From: Rhynchonema sp. JSB1_4
Lineage: Eukaryota; Nematoda; Chromadorea; Monhysterida; Xyalidae
Assembly (NCBI GenBank): GCA_030248065.1
Contig: JASAMV010002589.1
Coordinates: 21,616 to 85,615 of the forward strand
DNA length: 64,000 bases
Direction of reading: 5' to 3'
Under the pieces are notes generated by a model. It did not search any database, was not told the DNA's origin, and saw nothing but the letters and a program-made list of their open reading frames with translations. Each line of letters starts with the position of its first letter. Within the stretch, counting starts at the first letter, position 1. Below are positions 11,793-23,529 of this stretch, piece after piece. The position numbers and the translations under genes were made by a program.

Positions 11793-14060
11793 ATGGCCCA
11801 TTCATCCCATTCACGCACAACTCTACGCGCGGGCCTCATCAACACCGGACAGGACCGGTGTCCGTTCAGTTCTGCCATACGAATCACTCCAAACTGTTCG
11901 CACCCTGGTCAACAAGAGGAAATTGTATCCTTGGTAAGTCAAGATGTGCGTTATTTTATCGGAAGAAGAATGCAAAAGAGTGCTTTGGAGGCGACAGACA
12001 TTACAGAAATCAAATAGAGTCCTCGAATGCAAAATACATATAAGGCACTGTATATGAAAAAGTGGGTATATACGGTAGATGAGTTTGGCTGGTTGCTCCA
12101 CTCAACAGTAATACCGTTGATCATTTCCGTACACCGCAGATTTTCCGTCTGGCTGGCATCAACATCGACTTGGTCAATCTACGTCACATGAATTTCCCCG
12201 ATTACCTAGAGTTCGTCTACAACGGCACTGTGGACACACTCATCGGAGCATTCACGCCGACGACTGAACGACTAAGGGTGAGGCGCGCCAGTCACCGTAC
12301 CGTAATCTACCTTCGAAACCGAAATGTAGGCGATCGAAATGAACGACACCCTTGTTCGCATTACAGTACACCAAAGCGTCCGTCAACATTCGAGCGTGCG
12401 ACGAGCTAATGGGCATTCTTGCGAGCGACAGTCCCACACCCGATCTAATGCACACGACTGTCAAGTCATTGCTCGTATATGACAAACTGATTTGGGTACT
12501 GTTTGTGCTCGTGTTCCTGTTGACGAGGGGGTACACTTGGCTGTGTGACGGATTGGCGAGAACACGAGGGACCAATACCAACAGGTCTGAGACCGAATAA
12601 ACACCTGACAGCACAGTATTTACGTATTTGGAGCCATCGTCAGTAGACGAAACTATCGGGTGTACCACCTTTAAACGATGCACACAAGCAAATACCGTAA
12701 AAACCTAAATACAGCCCCCCCCCCCGGAATAGAGCCCCCCCCCCCGTAATACAGCCCCCCCAAAAAGGGGTCAGTGAATTAATAGAGCCCCCCCGGAATA
12801 GAGCCCCCCCAAAGTAACATCCCCTATACTGTAGTGTATTAAGGCTTGATAGTGGTGTACAGGTACATTTATGCACGTTTGTTGTTTGTTCAGAGCACAT
12901 AATACGCCTCCTATTGACGAATAGACACGAATAAATGCGGTTGCAAGCGAAAAAACATCCTTTCAAACCCGTTTTTAGGGGTTTTTGGGGGGTATTTCTG
13001 GGAACAATTTTTCAGGTTCGGGTCAGTGAATTAATAGAGGCCCCCCCCGGAATAGAGCCCCCCCCGTAATAGAGCCCCCCCAAAATGGGGTCAGTGAGTT
13101 AATAGAGCCCCCCCCTTCTATTTAGGTTTTTACGGCACTTAGGTGTACAAGCATGGGACATGATCTGCTGTCCCCTTTTACATTTTGGTGACAATTAAGC
13201 AGTTTCGTCTGAGACGATGGCATTGCCTGGCGGCCAGTCGTTCGAGACACCGCAGATCCCAGACACAGTGAGTCATTCCAACGTTACACAAAGCCCATGT
13301 TCGCAGATGTGAGCTGACGAGGTCCAAGTCGTACGCGTTCCACGTGATGATCGTTGGGTATTTCATGATGTTGTACGGCGGACTGTACGGCAATGGCATA
13401 CTTGCCGGTGTGTTGACCGAGACAAAAGTGCATCCTTTCGATACGTTGGATGAGCTGATCGACCTGCTGCAGAGTGGCCGAGTTCGATTGAGCGCAATCA
13501 AGGAGGGAGGCCATTGGGCGTTGCAGTCAAACGAAATGCGACGTCTTAAGACCACATTGGACAAACACCCGCCGTTGTGGATCGATTACGGCAAGACCGT
13601 TCTGCGTGAGTACGGTGATCAGATTCGAGAAGGTCGACTTGTGTTCATTGAACCGGTGGTGCATGCGAGCGAGATCAGCAAAGCATTATGCGGCACCAGG
13701 ATAGTGCCTCTGCCAGAACTGGGCGCTGTACGAAACGGACTGTTGTTCGCACCGAATGTGTCCGATCACGTGATCGCACGCATCAATCTGGCGATCGCTG
13801 AGTCGTATGTCGGACAGCAGATGATCCGGTTGAGATATGAGGAGTTGGTGGCGAGGGAGCAAGTTAAGTCTTGCAGCAAGACGACGGATGACAACAACAA
13901 TGCTGGTGGACTAATGAAAATCGGATTCTGGAATGCGCTCGGCAGTTTTACGTTTTTGGCATCCGGCCTCACCGCGGCTGGCTGCACATTTCTGGGCGAG
14001 ATGTTCTGGAGACAAGTATGTGTGTCGAACTTGAAGATGACGCGGCGTCAGCTTGGCTAA
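11793..14060 (+). CDS. Short ionotropic glutamate receptor-like protein A
   Basis: Four exons join in phase: 11793-11933, 12140-12277, 12367-12584 and 13307-14060, giving 416 aa. It starts directly at the ligand-binding domain (TTLRAGLINTGQDRCPF), with neither amino-terminal domain nor clear signal peptide. Exon 2 has IFRLAGINIDLV...YNGTVDTLIGAFTPTTERLR, the S1 half in which iGluRs end with a T-x-x-R-E-R-like motif. Exon 3 carries TM1 (LIWVLFVLVFLLTRGYTWL). Exon 4 has a TM3-like GLYGNGILAGVLTE in place of the canonical SYTANLAAFLT, the S2 half, and TM4 (FWNALGSFTFLASGLTAAG). The canonical glutamate-binding Arg is not recognisable, so the ligand is unknown. A divergent chemosensory-type receptor is possible. 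It is the first of three tandem paralogues with identical exon structure. Confidence 0.75.
12695..13135. mobile_element. C-rich non-autonomous TIR element in receptor A intron 3
   Basis: The termini CCGTAAAAACCTAAATA and its exact 17-bp inverse (13119-13135) bracket several copies of a GGAATAGAGCCCCCC unit and of GGGGTCAGTGAATTAATAG. The left flank is TA and the right is CA, so a TA target duplication is possible but not exact. The same internal units recur near 23176-23310. Confidence 0.6.
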
Positions 14061-14246
14061 TTGGGGCCGTTGATCTACATATTTTACTCTACATATACTT
14101 CACGACCATGTGTTGAAAGAAATTTGCAGATTCTGGCATGTTTACTTCTGTATGTTTTAACGCATTTCAAATACTTCTCGACTATATATCAATTTATCCA
14201 AACACCAAAACACGCATTCGCCATTCATATACGTATCAAAAAATAA

Positions 14247-14474
14247 CCGGAAAGTGCACTTTCGGTGACTTCTCTGGCCGATGTGTTTTAGCATATAGGA
14301 GCGCTTCTGCTGTGTTGCCTATGGCTATACCCATGTGATACACACGGGCCAGAAAAGTGGTGACCGCAAGGGCAGGTTTGCGACCGATTTCGAACTGCAA
14401 GCTGTGGCTAGCTTTGCTGCCTGTGTCTCCCTTACACACCGGTCAGAAAAGTGGCCGAAAGTGCATTTCTGGCC
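14247..14474. mobile_element. Foldback MITE, imperfect TIRs
   Basis: The left end CCGGAAAGTGCACTTTCGG and the reverse complement of the right end (GGCCAGAAATGCACTTTCGG) are imperfect inverted repeats extending about 40 bp. There is no coding sequence and no clear target duplication. Confidence 0.45.
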
Positions 14475-14936
14475 ACTTTTTATTGGTAAGGATTGAGAGT
14501 GCGGTAGTTCATGTGATATGATAATATTGTATCCTCTTGCACGGAAGTTAAAACATGCAATTACGTTGGTATCTAGCTAATTCGAAGCTAAGCAGTTTTG
14601 AGAAACGCAAACGAATGATGATGCATCTGATGGCACATGCTAGACTAACAAAGCTACTGCATGCGCACAAACCAAGACCAAGCTTCCCGCCAGGAATTAT
14701 GGATAAAACACTCAATATACAACGACATCAGCCGTGGCTTAAGGCTTCGCCTCTCATATTTCCGCATTCCACGACCAGAAGTTAAAAGACCAAGCCTTCC
14801 CAGTTGTTTTATAAATTAGTGCTTTGGAATTATTTATTGATTGGTAATTTTTTGAATTCTGTGTATGCATTTGGTGCGAAAGCTGCCGACAACAATGCTG
14901 GGATCCATTGGTCAGTGGTACCACGCGAATGACTCA

Positions 14937-15166
14937 GAGTGAAATTTTCGGAACGGTATTATATAAACGTCAGTCGAGCGGCGTAGAGGTTGGTGTGTCG
15001 AAATCTCGGTCGTTGCTTGGTGTAAACTTGACACATTCCACGTTACCAGCAGGCAATGTTTCATGTTTACACCGATGAGCGCTTGCACCGACCGATCTTT
15101 CGGCCGAACTTATTACACCGACCTTCACACCCAACTGACATTCACACCGTTTCGAAAATACCACCC
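14937..15166. mobile_element. Foldback MITE, family M1 copy 1
   Basis: The ends GAGTGAAATTTTCGGAACGG and GGGTGGTATTTTCGAAACGG (right, reverse complement) are inverted. TCA flanks both sides (14934-14936 and 15167-15169), a 3-bp duplication. The centre contains the palindrome-like GGCAATGTTTCATGTTTACA. A second copy is at 30918-31143. Confidence 0.75.
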
Positions 15167-15466
15167 TCACATTATGCTGGCTGCTGGCTGTCAGTATCAT
15201 GTTGTTTGTTAGTGCTACTGTCTGGAGTTTGCTGGTGCGGAACATAATTTAATCCGATAACAAGCAGCATAACATTATTTTGATGTCCAGTGGCGGTGTT
15301 CACATTTCGGAAATGTTTCTAACTTCTGTGGTCCAGTAAATGGGTATGATGGTCCAAAAGGTGCTGGCGTAAATCTATGAGCAAATGGTTCTGAACGGCT
15401 GGCGTTGTTATTTTAGCAGTGCTCAAATGAAACACCAGTTTTCTAGTTTGGTCCCTCAAGTTTATC

Positions 15467-17861
15467 ATGTCCAACACGTTGCGCGTGGGTCAGCTTAGCG
15501 AGTGTCGTGGACTGAGTCCGACGCCAAGATGTCCGTACCCAGGATTTTCTGAAGAAATGTCTTCAATAGTAGGTCAGCGTTCTGTAAGTCTTTTACTACC
15601 AGTCGTACATACTGTATACCATTATAATCTAAGGTAGATAATGGTGTACTGTTCTCTAGATCTTTCGTCTGGCCGGTGTCAACATCGATCTGAAGAAGCA
15701 CGTCTTCAGCAGCGTCACCGAAACATTAAAGATGATATACAACGGTACTGTCGATACAATGATCACGAGCTTGACGCCAACAAGCGAACGATTGAAGGTA
15801 AATTAGGCACAAATTCACTGTATTCCATTTGGACAACATTTGTTCTTCAGTCGGCCAAGGCGTCCGACAACATCCGCGCTTGGGACGAACCGTTGGCGCT
15901 TGGCGGTGGTTGCAGCAGACAACCCCACCCCCGACCTGATGTACATCACGGTCAAGTCACTGTTGGTGTATGACCAATGGATTTGGGCTTTGTTCGTGCT
16001 CGTGTTTCTGTTAACGAGGAGCTACACTTGGGTGTGTGGCCGTTTCGCAGTTGCGTGCAAGAAGAACCAGAGGTGAATAGTTTCTTTGTAGGAATTTCTA
16101 ATGTATTATACCTTAGATGATCAAAGGAAATGGAAACAGCACGACCGCGTTTGAATTCATTTACAGCTGTTCTCTAAGGGACATAATTCATATTTGGAAA
16201 ATGGGACCATTTTTTATTGCTGGAAGTGAAAGCCGCGATCAAGGTGACCATTCTTCAAAAAGAAGTACCGTCGAAAAGTGTCAAATGAACTGTCAAAAAG
16301 GGTGCCAAAGGTGCACCTCCGGGAGTATAAGCACCAACTGATCTAGCCGCCCCCGAGCGTGATTTTCAGGCATCGTACGGAAGCAGCACATCACCGAATG
16401 AACGAAGTTGGAAAATCGATGTTGCACGATATGATCGCCACAGCGACGGAGTAAGTTGAAAAATCATAAGTCCTTCAAAAAGGTTTATTTCGCGATTCTG
16501 AAACCGGTTCTGGAACCGGTCAAATTTGCCGTATTGGTTTATGTTTCATTGAAGGGAACCAGTACCAGTGTCCACTCATAGAGGTCGATACCTTTGGTGG
16601 ACCACCTCCTGTTGCGTCCCCAATGTACATAGTCTTATATATGTAATCATCGAAACATTTCTAGTTCGATGTGTGAACAAAAGTGTCAACGGATCGGAAG
16701 TCAAATGAAAATGTTTCGGTGATTGCATATATAAGACTACATACTGTATGTACATTGTAGACGCAATAAAAGGTGGTCCACCAAAGGTATCGACCTGCGA
16801 GTGGACACCGATGCTGGTGCACTTTAATGAAGCATAAACCAATACGGCAAATTAGACGGGTTCCAGAACCGGTTTCAGAATCGCGAAATAAGTCTTTTTG
16901 AAGGACTTATGATTTTTCAACTTACGTACGATGCCTGAAAATCACGCTCGGGGGGGGGGGCGGCTAGATCAGTTGGTGCTTATACTCCCGGAGGTGCACC
17001 TTTGGCACACTTTTTGACAGTTCATTTGACACTGTTCGACGGTACTTCTTTTTGAAGGATGGTCACCTTGATTGCGGCTTTCACTTCCAGCAATAAAAAA
17101 TGGTCCCATTTTCCAAATATGAATTATGTCCCTTGCACTTTAACGATGTCAAAGTCCTACGCGTTCCACGCCACACTCGTCGGCTACTTTATGTTGCTGT
17201 TCAGTGGATTGTATGGAAATGGCATTTTGGCTGGTCTGTTGACCGACAACAAGCAGCATCCGTTCGATACGTTGGATGAACTGATCGAATTGCTGAACAG
17301 TGGAAGGATCAGATTAAGTAGCGTTGAGGGATTTGGCTTTTGGGCATCTGCGTCGAGAGAGATGCAGCGTTTGAAAGCAACGTTCCATCTAAATCCGCCG
17401 TTGTGGGTCGATGACAAGAAAGCTATAGTGGATGAGCACAGCGAAGCGATCAGAGAAGGTCGACTTGTGTACATTGAACCGGTGGTCTATGCGAGCGAAA
17501 TCAGCAAAGCATTATGTGGCACCAGGGTAGTGCCTCTGCCAGAACTGGGCGCTGCACGAAACGGATTGTTGTTCGCACCGAATGTGTCCGATCACGTGAT
17601 CGCACGCATCAATCTGGCGATCGCTGAGTCGTACGTCGGACAACAGATGATCCGGTTGAGATATGAGGAATTAAGACAAAGGGAACACACTGAGACTTGC
17701 AGCAAGAAGGAAGAGGACAAGCACGATGTTGGTGGCTGACGAAAATTGGATTCTGGAATGCGCTTGGCAGTTTTGGCTTCTTGGCTTCTGGTCTTGCTCT
17801 CGCTTCGATTGCCTTTGTGTGTGAGAAGATCTGGGGTGCCATAATACTGCAATGTGCGTAG
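15467..17861 (+). pseudogene. Ionotropic receptor-like pseudogene B
   Basis: Exons correspond one to one with paralogues A and C: 15467-15568, 15660-15797, 15851-16072 and about 17134-17861. Exon 3 is 222 nt against 215 in C: seven extra bases duplicate TTGGCGC near 15895-15905 and shift the frame before TM1. In exon 4 one base is missing near 17736 relative to A and C, giving a TGA at 17737-17739. The TM4 reading (IGFWNALGSFGFLASGLAL) continues in another frame to a TAG at 17859. A 959-bp foldback element also sits between the intron-3 acceptor (TTTACAG at 16161-16166) and the rest of exon 4. AATAAA follows at 17864. Three independent lesions make a pseudogene more likely than sequence error, though exon 4 alone keeps a 200-codon reading frame. 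Confidence 0.75.
16176..17134. mobile_element. 959-bp foldback (long-hairpin) element
   Basis: Almost the whole element is one inverted repeat: from AAGGGACATAATTCATATTT at the left and the matching inverse at the right, pairing continues inward to a loop of about 45 nt near 16665-16710. Paired blocks include the CCGGTTCTGGAACCGGT stretch at about 16504 and its partner at 16860. There is no ORF. It lies at the start of exon 4 of receptor B. No target duplication is clear. Confidence 0.85.
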
Positions 17862-17863
17862 CT

Positions 17864-17869
17864 AATAAA
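17864..17869 (+). promoter_or_regulatory. Poly(A) signal of receptor B
   Basis: AATAAA lies three bases after the ancestral stop codon of pseudogene B. Confidence 0.4.
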
Positions 17870-18418
17870 AGATTATGGCATCAATTGCCTGTATGTATAC
17901 ATGTAGCTCAGCTGTGCTCGGCAGTGGAACTTCTGGGAGATTTTCCCGAACAATGTTTTAGGCTCAAGCTGGTTTCTCTGGAAGTGATTAAGTCACAGCA
18001 ATAAAGTTAAAGGAGCAAAAAATCTCACCGCCACCATATTACTGTCATTAATTGTTTGATTTCTTATATTATGTCATTATAATCGGTTAACTTGATCCTG
18101 TCTGCACACACCATTGTTTGGTGTACCGTTCGTCACAACAAAAAAACGTGTGGGATGCTACTTGATGCACTTTGCATATACTAGCATCAGATGAGTTCAT
18201 TTGCATCCCAATGGGCTTTGCATTTGCTAGCATCACGAAAAAAAATGAGAAAGAAATTGTTTTGGAAGAGAAAAGATACCAACAGATATAGAAAGGCTTG
18301 CCGCCATTTGACTTATTTTTTCAAGTTTTCGACGAAAAAAACTGTGTCGAAAAAATTTGAACTGTCGGCGTCGGAACTTTTCGGAAAAAATCTCAATAAA
18401 AAGGGTATTTTGGCCATA

Positions 18419-21400
18419 CCTACCGTGCTTGCATTCCAAGTAACGTATGTGCAGTACTACATAAGCCAAACCGACCCACACGCACATAAAACAAGCTGGT
18501 GCACCCAAGAACGTGTTCTGTTAGGCTTTCATGTGGATCTGTGCCACATACCTACAGCGCTTGCGTTCCAAGTAATGTACGTACAGTGCTGAGCCAAAAC
18601 GAACCACACGCACACAAAACAAGCTGGTGCACCCAAGAAGGCGTTCTGTTTGGCTCTCATGTAGATCTGTGCCCATACCTACAGTGCTTGCATTCCAAGT
18701 AATGTACGTACGGTACTAAACCAAAACGAACCACACGCACACAAAACAAGCCGGTGCGCCCAAGAAAGCGTTCCGTTTGGATTACATGTGGATCTGTGTC
18801 CATACTTACAGTGCTTGCATTCCAAGTAATGTATGTACAGTACTAAGCCGAAACGAACCACACGCACACAAAACAAGCCGGTGCGCCCAAGAAAGCGTTC
18901 CGTTTGGATTACATGTGGATCTGTGTCCATACTTACAGTGCTTGCATTCCAAGTAATGTATGTACAGTACTAAGCCGAAACGAACCCACATGCACACAAA
19001 ACAAGCTGGTGCACCCAAGAAGGTGTTCTGTTAGGCTTTCATGTGGATCTGTGCCACATACCTACAGTGCTTGCATTCCAAGTAATGTATGTACAGTACT
19101 AAGCAGAAAAGGAACCCACATGCACACAAAACAAGCTGGTGCACCCAAGAAGGTGTTCTTTTAGGCTTTCATGTGGATCTGTGCCACATACCTACAGTGC
19201 TTGCATTCCAAGTAATGTATGTACAGTACTAAGCCGAAACGAACCCACATGCACACAAAACAAGCTGGTGCACCCAAGAAGGTGTTCTGTTAGGCTTTCA
19301 TGTGGATCTGTGCCACATACCTACAGTGCTTGCATTCCAAGTAATGTATGTACAGTACTAAGCCGAAACGAACCCACATGCACACAAAACAAGCTGGTGC
19401 ACCCAAGAAGGTGTTCTGTTAGGCTTTCATGTGGATCTGTGCCACATACCTACAGTGCTTGCATTCCAAGTAATGTATGTACAGTACTAAGCCGAAACGA
19501 ACCCACATGCACACAAAACAAGCTGTCACCCAAAAGGTTTCTTTAGCTTTCATGGATCTGTGCCCTACCTACATGCTTCTTCCAATATTCGACCGAACCC
19601 ACATGCACACAAAACAAGCTGATGCACCCAAGAAGGTGTTCTGTTAGGCTTTCATGTGGATCTGTGCCACATACCTACAGTGCTTGCATTCCAAGTAACG
19701 TATGTACAGTACTAAGCCAAACCAACTCACACGCACACAAAACAAGCTGGTGCACCCAAGAAGGTGTTCTGTTAGGCTTTCATGTGGATCTGTGCCACAT
19801 ACCTACAGTGCTTGCATTCCAAGTAATGTATGTACAGTACTAAGCCGAAACGAACCCACATGCACACAAAACAAGCTGGTGCACCCAAGAAGGTGTTCCG
19901 TTTGGATTACATGTGGATCTGTGCCCATACCTACAGTGCTTGCATTCCAAGTAATGTACGTACGGTACTAAGCCAAAACGAACCACACGCACACAAAACA
20001 AGCCGGTGCGCCCAAGAAAGCGTTCCGTTTGGATTACATGTGGATCTTGCCCATACCTACAGTGCTTGCATTCCAAGTAATGTACGTACAGTACTAACCC
20101 AAAACGAACCACACGCACACAAAACAAGCTGGTGCACCCAAGAAGGTGTTCTGTTAGGCTTTCATGTGGATCTGTGCAACATACCCACCGTGCTTGCTTT
20201 CCAAGTAATGTACGTGCGGTACTAAGCCAAAACAAACCACACGCACACAAAACAAGCTGGTGCACCCAAGAAAGCGTTCCGTTTGGATTACATGTGGATC
20301 TGTGCCCATACCTACAGTGCTTGCATTCCAAGTAATGTACGTACAGCACTAAGCCAAACCAACCCACACGCACACAAAACAAGCCGGTGCGCCCAAGAAA
20401 GCGTTCCGTTTGGATTACATGTGGATCTGTGCCCATACCTACAGTGCTTGCATTCCAAGTAATGTACGTACAGTACTAAGCCAAACCAACCCACACGCAC
20501 ACAAAACAAGCTGGTGCACCCAAGAAGGTGTTCTGTTAGGCTTTCATGTGGATCTGTGCCACATACCTACAGTGCTTGCATTCCAAGTAATGTATGTACA
20601 GTACTAAGCCGAAACGAACCCACATGCACACAAAACAAGCTGATGCACCCAAGAAGGTGTTCTGTTAGGCTTTCATGTGGATCTGTGCCACATACCTACA
20701 GTGCTTGCATTCCAAGTAATGTATGTACAGTACTAAGCCAAAACGAACCACACGCACACAAAACAAGCTGGTGCACCCAAGAAGGTGTTCTGTTTGGCTC
20801 TCATGTGGATCTGTGCCCATACCTACCGTGCTTGCATTCCAAGTAATGTACGTACAGTACTAACCCAAAACGAACCCACACGCACACAAAACAAGCCGGT
20901 GCGCCCAAGAAAGCGTTCCGTTTGCATTACATGTGGATCTGTGCCCATACCTACAGTGCTTGCATTCCAAGTAATGTACGTACAGTACTAAGCCAAACCA
21001 ACCCACACGCACACAAAACAAGCTGGTGCACCCAAGAAGGTGTTCTGTTTGGCTTTCATGTGGATCTGTGCCACATACCTACAGTGCTTGCATTCCAAGT
21101 AATGTATGTACAGTACTAAGCCGAAACGAACCCACATGCACACAAAACAAGCTGGTGCACCCAAGAAGGTGTTCTGTTAGGCTTTCATGTGGATCTGTGC
21201 CACATACCTACAGTGCTTGCATTCCAAGTAATGTATGTACAGTACTAAGCCAAACCAACCCACACGCACACAAAACAAGCTGGTGCACCCAAGAAGGTGT
21301 TCTGTTAGGCTTTCATGTGGATCTGTGCCACATACCTACAGTGCTTGCATTCCAAGTAATGTATGTACAGTACTAAGCCGAAACGAACCCACACGCACAC

Positions 21401-23173
21401 AAAACAAGCTGGTGCACCCAAGAAGGTGTTCTGTTAGGCTTTCATGTGGATCTGTGCCACATACCTACAGTGCTTGCATTCCAAGTAATGTATGTACAGT
21501 ACTAAGCCGAAACGAACCCACATGCACACAAAACAAGCTGGTGCACCCAAGAAGGTGTTCTGTTAGGCTTTCATGTGGATCTGTGCCACATACCTACAGT
21601 GCTTGCATTCCAAGTAATGTATGTACAGTACTAAGCCGAAACGAACCCACATGCACACAAAACAAGCTGATGCACCCAAGAAGGTGTTCTGTTAGGCTTT
21701 CATGTGGATCTGTGCCACATACCTACAGTGCTTGCATTCCAAGTAACGTATGTACAGTACTAAGCCAAACCAACTCACACGCACACAAAACAAGCTGGTG
21801 CACCCAAGAAGGTGTTCTGTTAGGCTTTCATGTGGATCTGTGCCACATACCTACAGTGCTTGCATTCCAAGTAATGTATGTACAGTACTAAGCCGAAACG
21901 AACCCACATGCACACAAAACAAGCTGGTGCACCCAAGAAGGTGTTCCGTTTGGATTACATGTGGATCTGTGCCCATACCTACAGTGCTTGCATTCCAAGT
22001 AATGTACGTACGGTACTAAGCCAAAACGAACCACACGCACACAAAACAAGCCGGTGCGCCCAAGAAAGCGTTCCGTTTGGATTACATGTGGATCTGTGCC
22101 CATACCTACAGTGCTTGCATTCCAAGTAATGTACGTACAGTACTAAGCCAAACCAACCCACACGCACACAAAACAAGCTGGTGCACCCAAGAAGGTGTTC
22201 TGTTAGGCTTTCATGTGGATCTGTGCCACATACCTACAGTGCTTGCATTCCAAGTAATGTATGTACAGTACTAAGCCGAAACGAACCCACATGCACACAA
22301 AACAAGCTGGTGCACCCAAGAAGGTGTTCTGTTAGGCTTTCATGTGGATCTGTGCCACATACCTACAGTGCTTGCATTCCAAGTAATGTATGTACAGTAC
22401 TAAGCCGAAACGAACCCACATGCACACAAAACAAGCTGGTGCACCCAAGAAGGTGTTCTGTTAGGCTTTCATGTGGATCTGTGCCACATACCTACAGTGC
22501 TTGCATTCCAAGTAATGTATGTACAGTACTAAGCCAAAACGAACCACACGCACACAAAACAAGCCGGTGCGCCCAAGAAGGTGTTCTGTTAGGCTTTCAT
22601 GTGGATCTGTGCCACATACCTACAGTGCTTGCATTCCAAGTAATTTATGTACAGTACTAAGCCAAACCAACCCACACGCACACAAAACAAGCTGGTGCAC
22701 CCAAGAAGGTGTTCTGTTAGGCTTTCATGTGGATCTGTGCCACATACCTACAGTGCTTGCATTCCAAGTAATGTATGTACAGTACTAAGCCGAAACGAAC
22801 CCACATGCACACAAAACAAGCTGGTGCACCCAAGAAGGTGTTCCGTTTGGATTACATGTGGATCTGTGCCCATACCTACAGTGCTTGCATTCCAAGTAAT
22901 GTACGTACGGTACTAAGCCAAAACGAACCACACGCACACAAAACAAGCCGGTGCGCCCAAGAAAGCGTTCCGTTTGGATTACATGTGGATCTGTGCCCAT
23001 ACCTACAGTGCTTGCATTCCAAGTAATGTACGTACAGTACTAAGCCAAACCAACCCACACGCACACAAAACAAGCTGGTGCACCCAAGAAGGTGTTCTGT
23101 TAGGCTTTCATGTGGATCTGTGCCACATACCTACAGTGCTTGCATTCCAAGTAATGTATGTACAGTACTAAGC
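18419..23173. repeat. 127-129-bp satellite array, about 37 units
   Basis: Each unit contains TACAGTGCTTGCATTCCAAG, a GTAYGTACRGTACTAA palindrome-like core and GCACACAAAACAAGC. Two main types alternate: 129-bp units with GCCACATACC and AAGAAGGTGTTCTGTTAGGC, and 127-bp units with GCCCATACC and AAGAAAGCGTTCCGTTTGGA. Because 129 is a multiple of three, 43-residue repeats appear open in frame, but the 127/128-bp units break them and the opposite strand is equally open, so I do not call a protein. Blocks at about 19700-20070, 21750-22130 and 22650-23030 repeat the same order of unit types (higher-order structure). A degraded unit sits at 19521-19600. Confidence 0.95.
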
Positions 23174-23175
23174 AG

Positions 23176-23330
23176 TACTTGCCCCCCGCCCCGGAATAAG
23201 CCCCCCCCCAAGTGGGCCGGGGGCAGTGAATTAATAGTGCCCCCCAGAATAAGCCCCCGCCCCGGAACAAGCCCCCCCGGTGGGGGCAGTGAGTGAAAAG
23301 AGCCCCCCCCAAAAAAACACCGAAACCTAG
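23176..23330. repeat. C-rich GGAATAAGCCCCC repeat block
   Basis: Alternating GGAATAAGCCCCCCC and GGGGGCAGTGAATTAATAG units resemble the interior of the element in receptor A intron 3 (12695-13135). Clean termini of that element are not present here. Confidence 0.6.
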
Positions 23331-23529
23331 CCGTCATCTGACCGAAACAAGTGATTTTTGACCACCTGCAACGTTGATGTAGTCGGATGCTACATCAACC
23401 TGCATCAGAAACTGCATCAAGCGCATCAACGGGTCTTTGATGTAAACTTGATGCAAACTTCCTTATACTCCTGCATCAACTTTGCATCAGACTTGCATCA
23501 AGTAGCATCCCACACGTTTTTTTGTTGTG

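Larger units (their letters stand above)
14061..15466. other. Intergenic between receptors A and B, with two MITEs
   Basis: No gene is supported. The 1.4 kb holds the foldback elements at about 14247-14474 and 14937-15166, annotated separately, plus unique AT-rich sequence. Confidence 0.5.
18134..23529. mobile_element. 5.4-kb TIR element carrying a satellite array
   Basis: A perfect 36-bp inverted repeat bounds it: 18134-18169 begins CACAACAAAAAAACGTGTGG and 23494-23529 is its exact inverse. Subterminal sequence on both sides is rich in TGCATCAA/TTGATGCA-type words (18160-18240; 23375-23505). Between them lies a tandem array of 127-129-bp units and, at the right, a C-rich segment. I find no transposase and no convincing target duplication (flanks TTCGT and TATCG). 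It is probably a non-autonomous DNA transposon that has captured or grown a satellite; the superfamily is not assignable. Confidence 0.75.

Noticed and set aside
18904..23296. Long run of 43-residue repeats read as a repeat protein
   Set aside because: The frame exists only because 129 is divisible by three; 127/128-bp units shift it repeatedly, the minus strand is equally open, and no start, stop or splice context is consistent.
18134..23529. CRISPR-like array
   Set aside because: The units are head-to-tail with no unique spacers, in a eukaryotic intron-rich genome.
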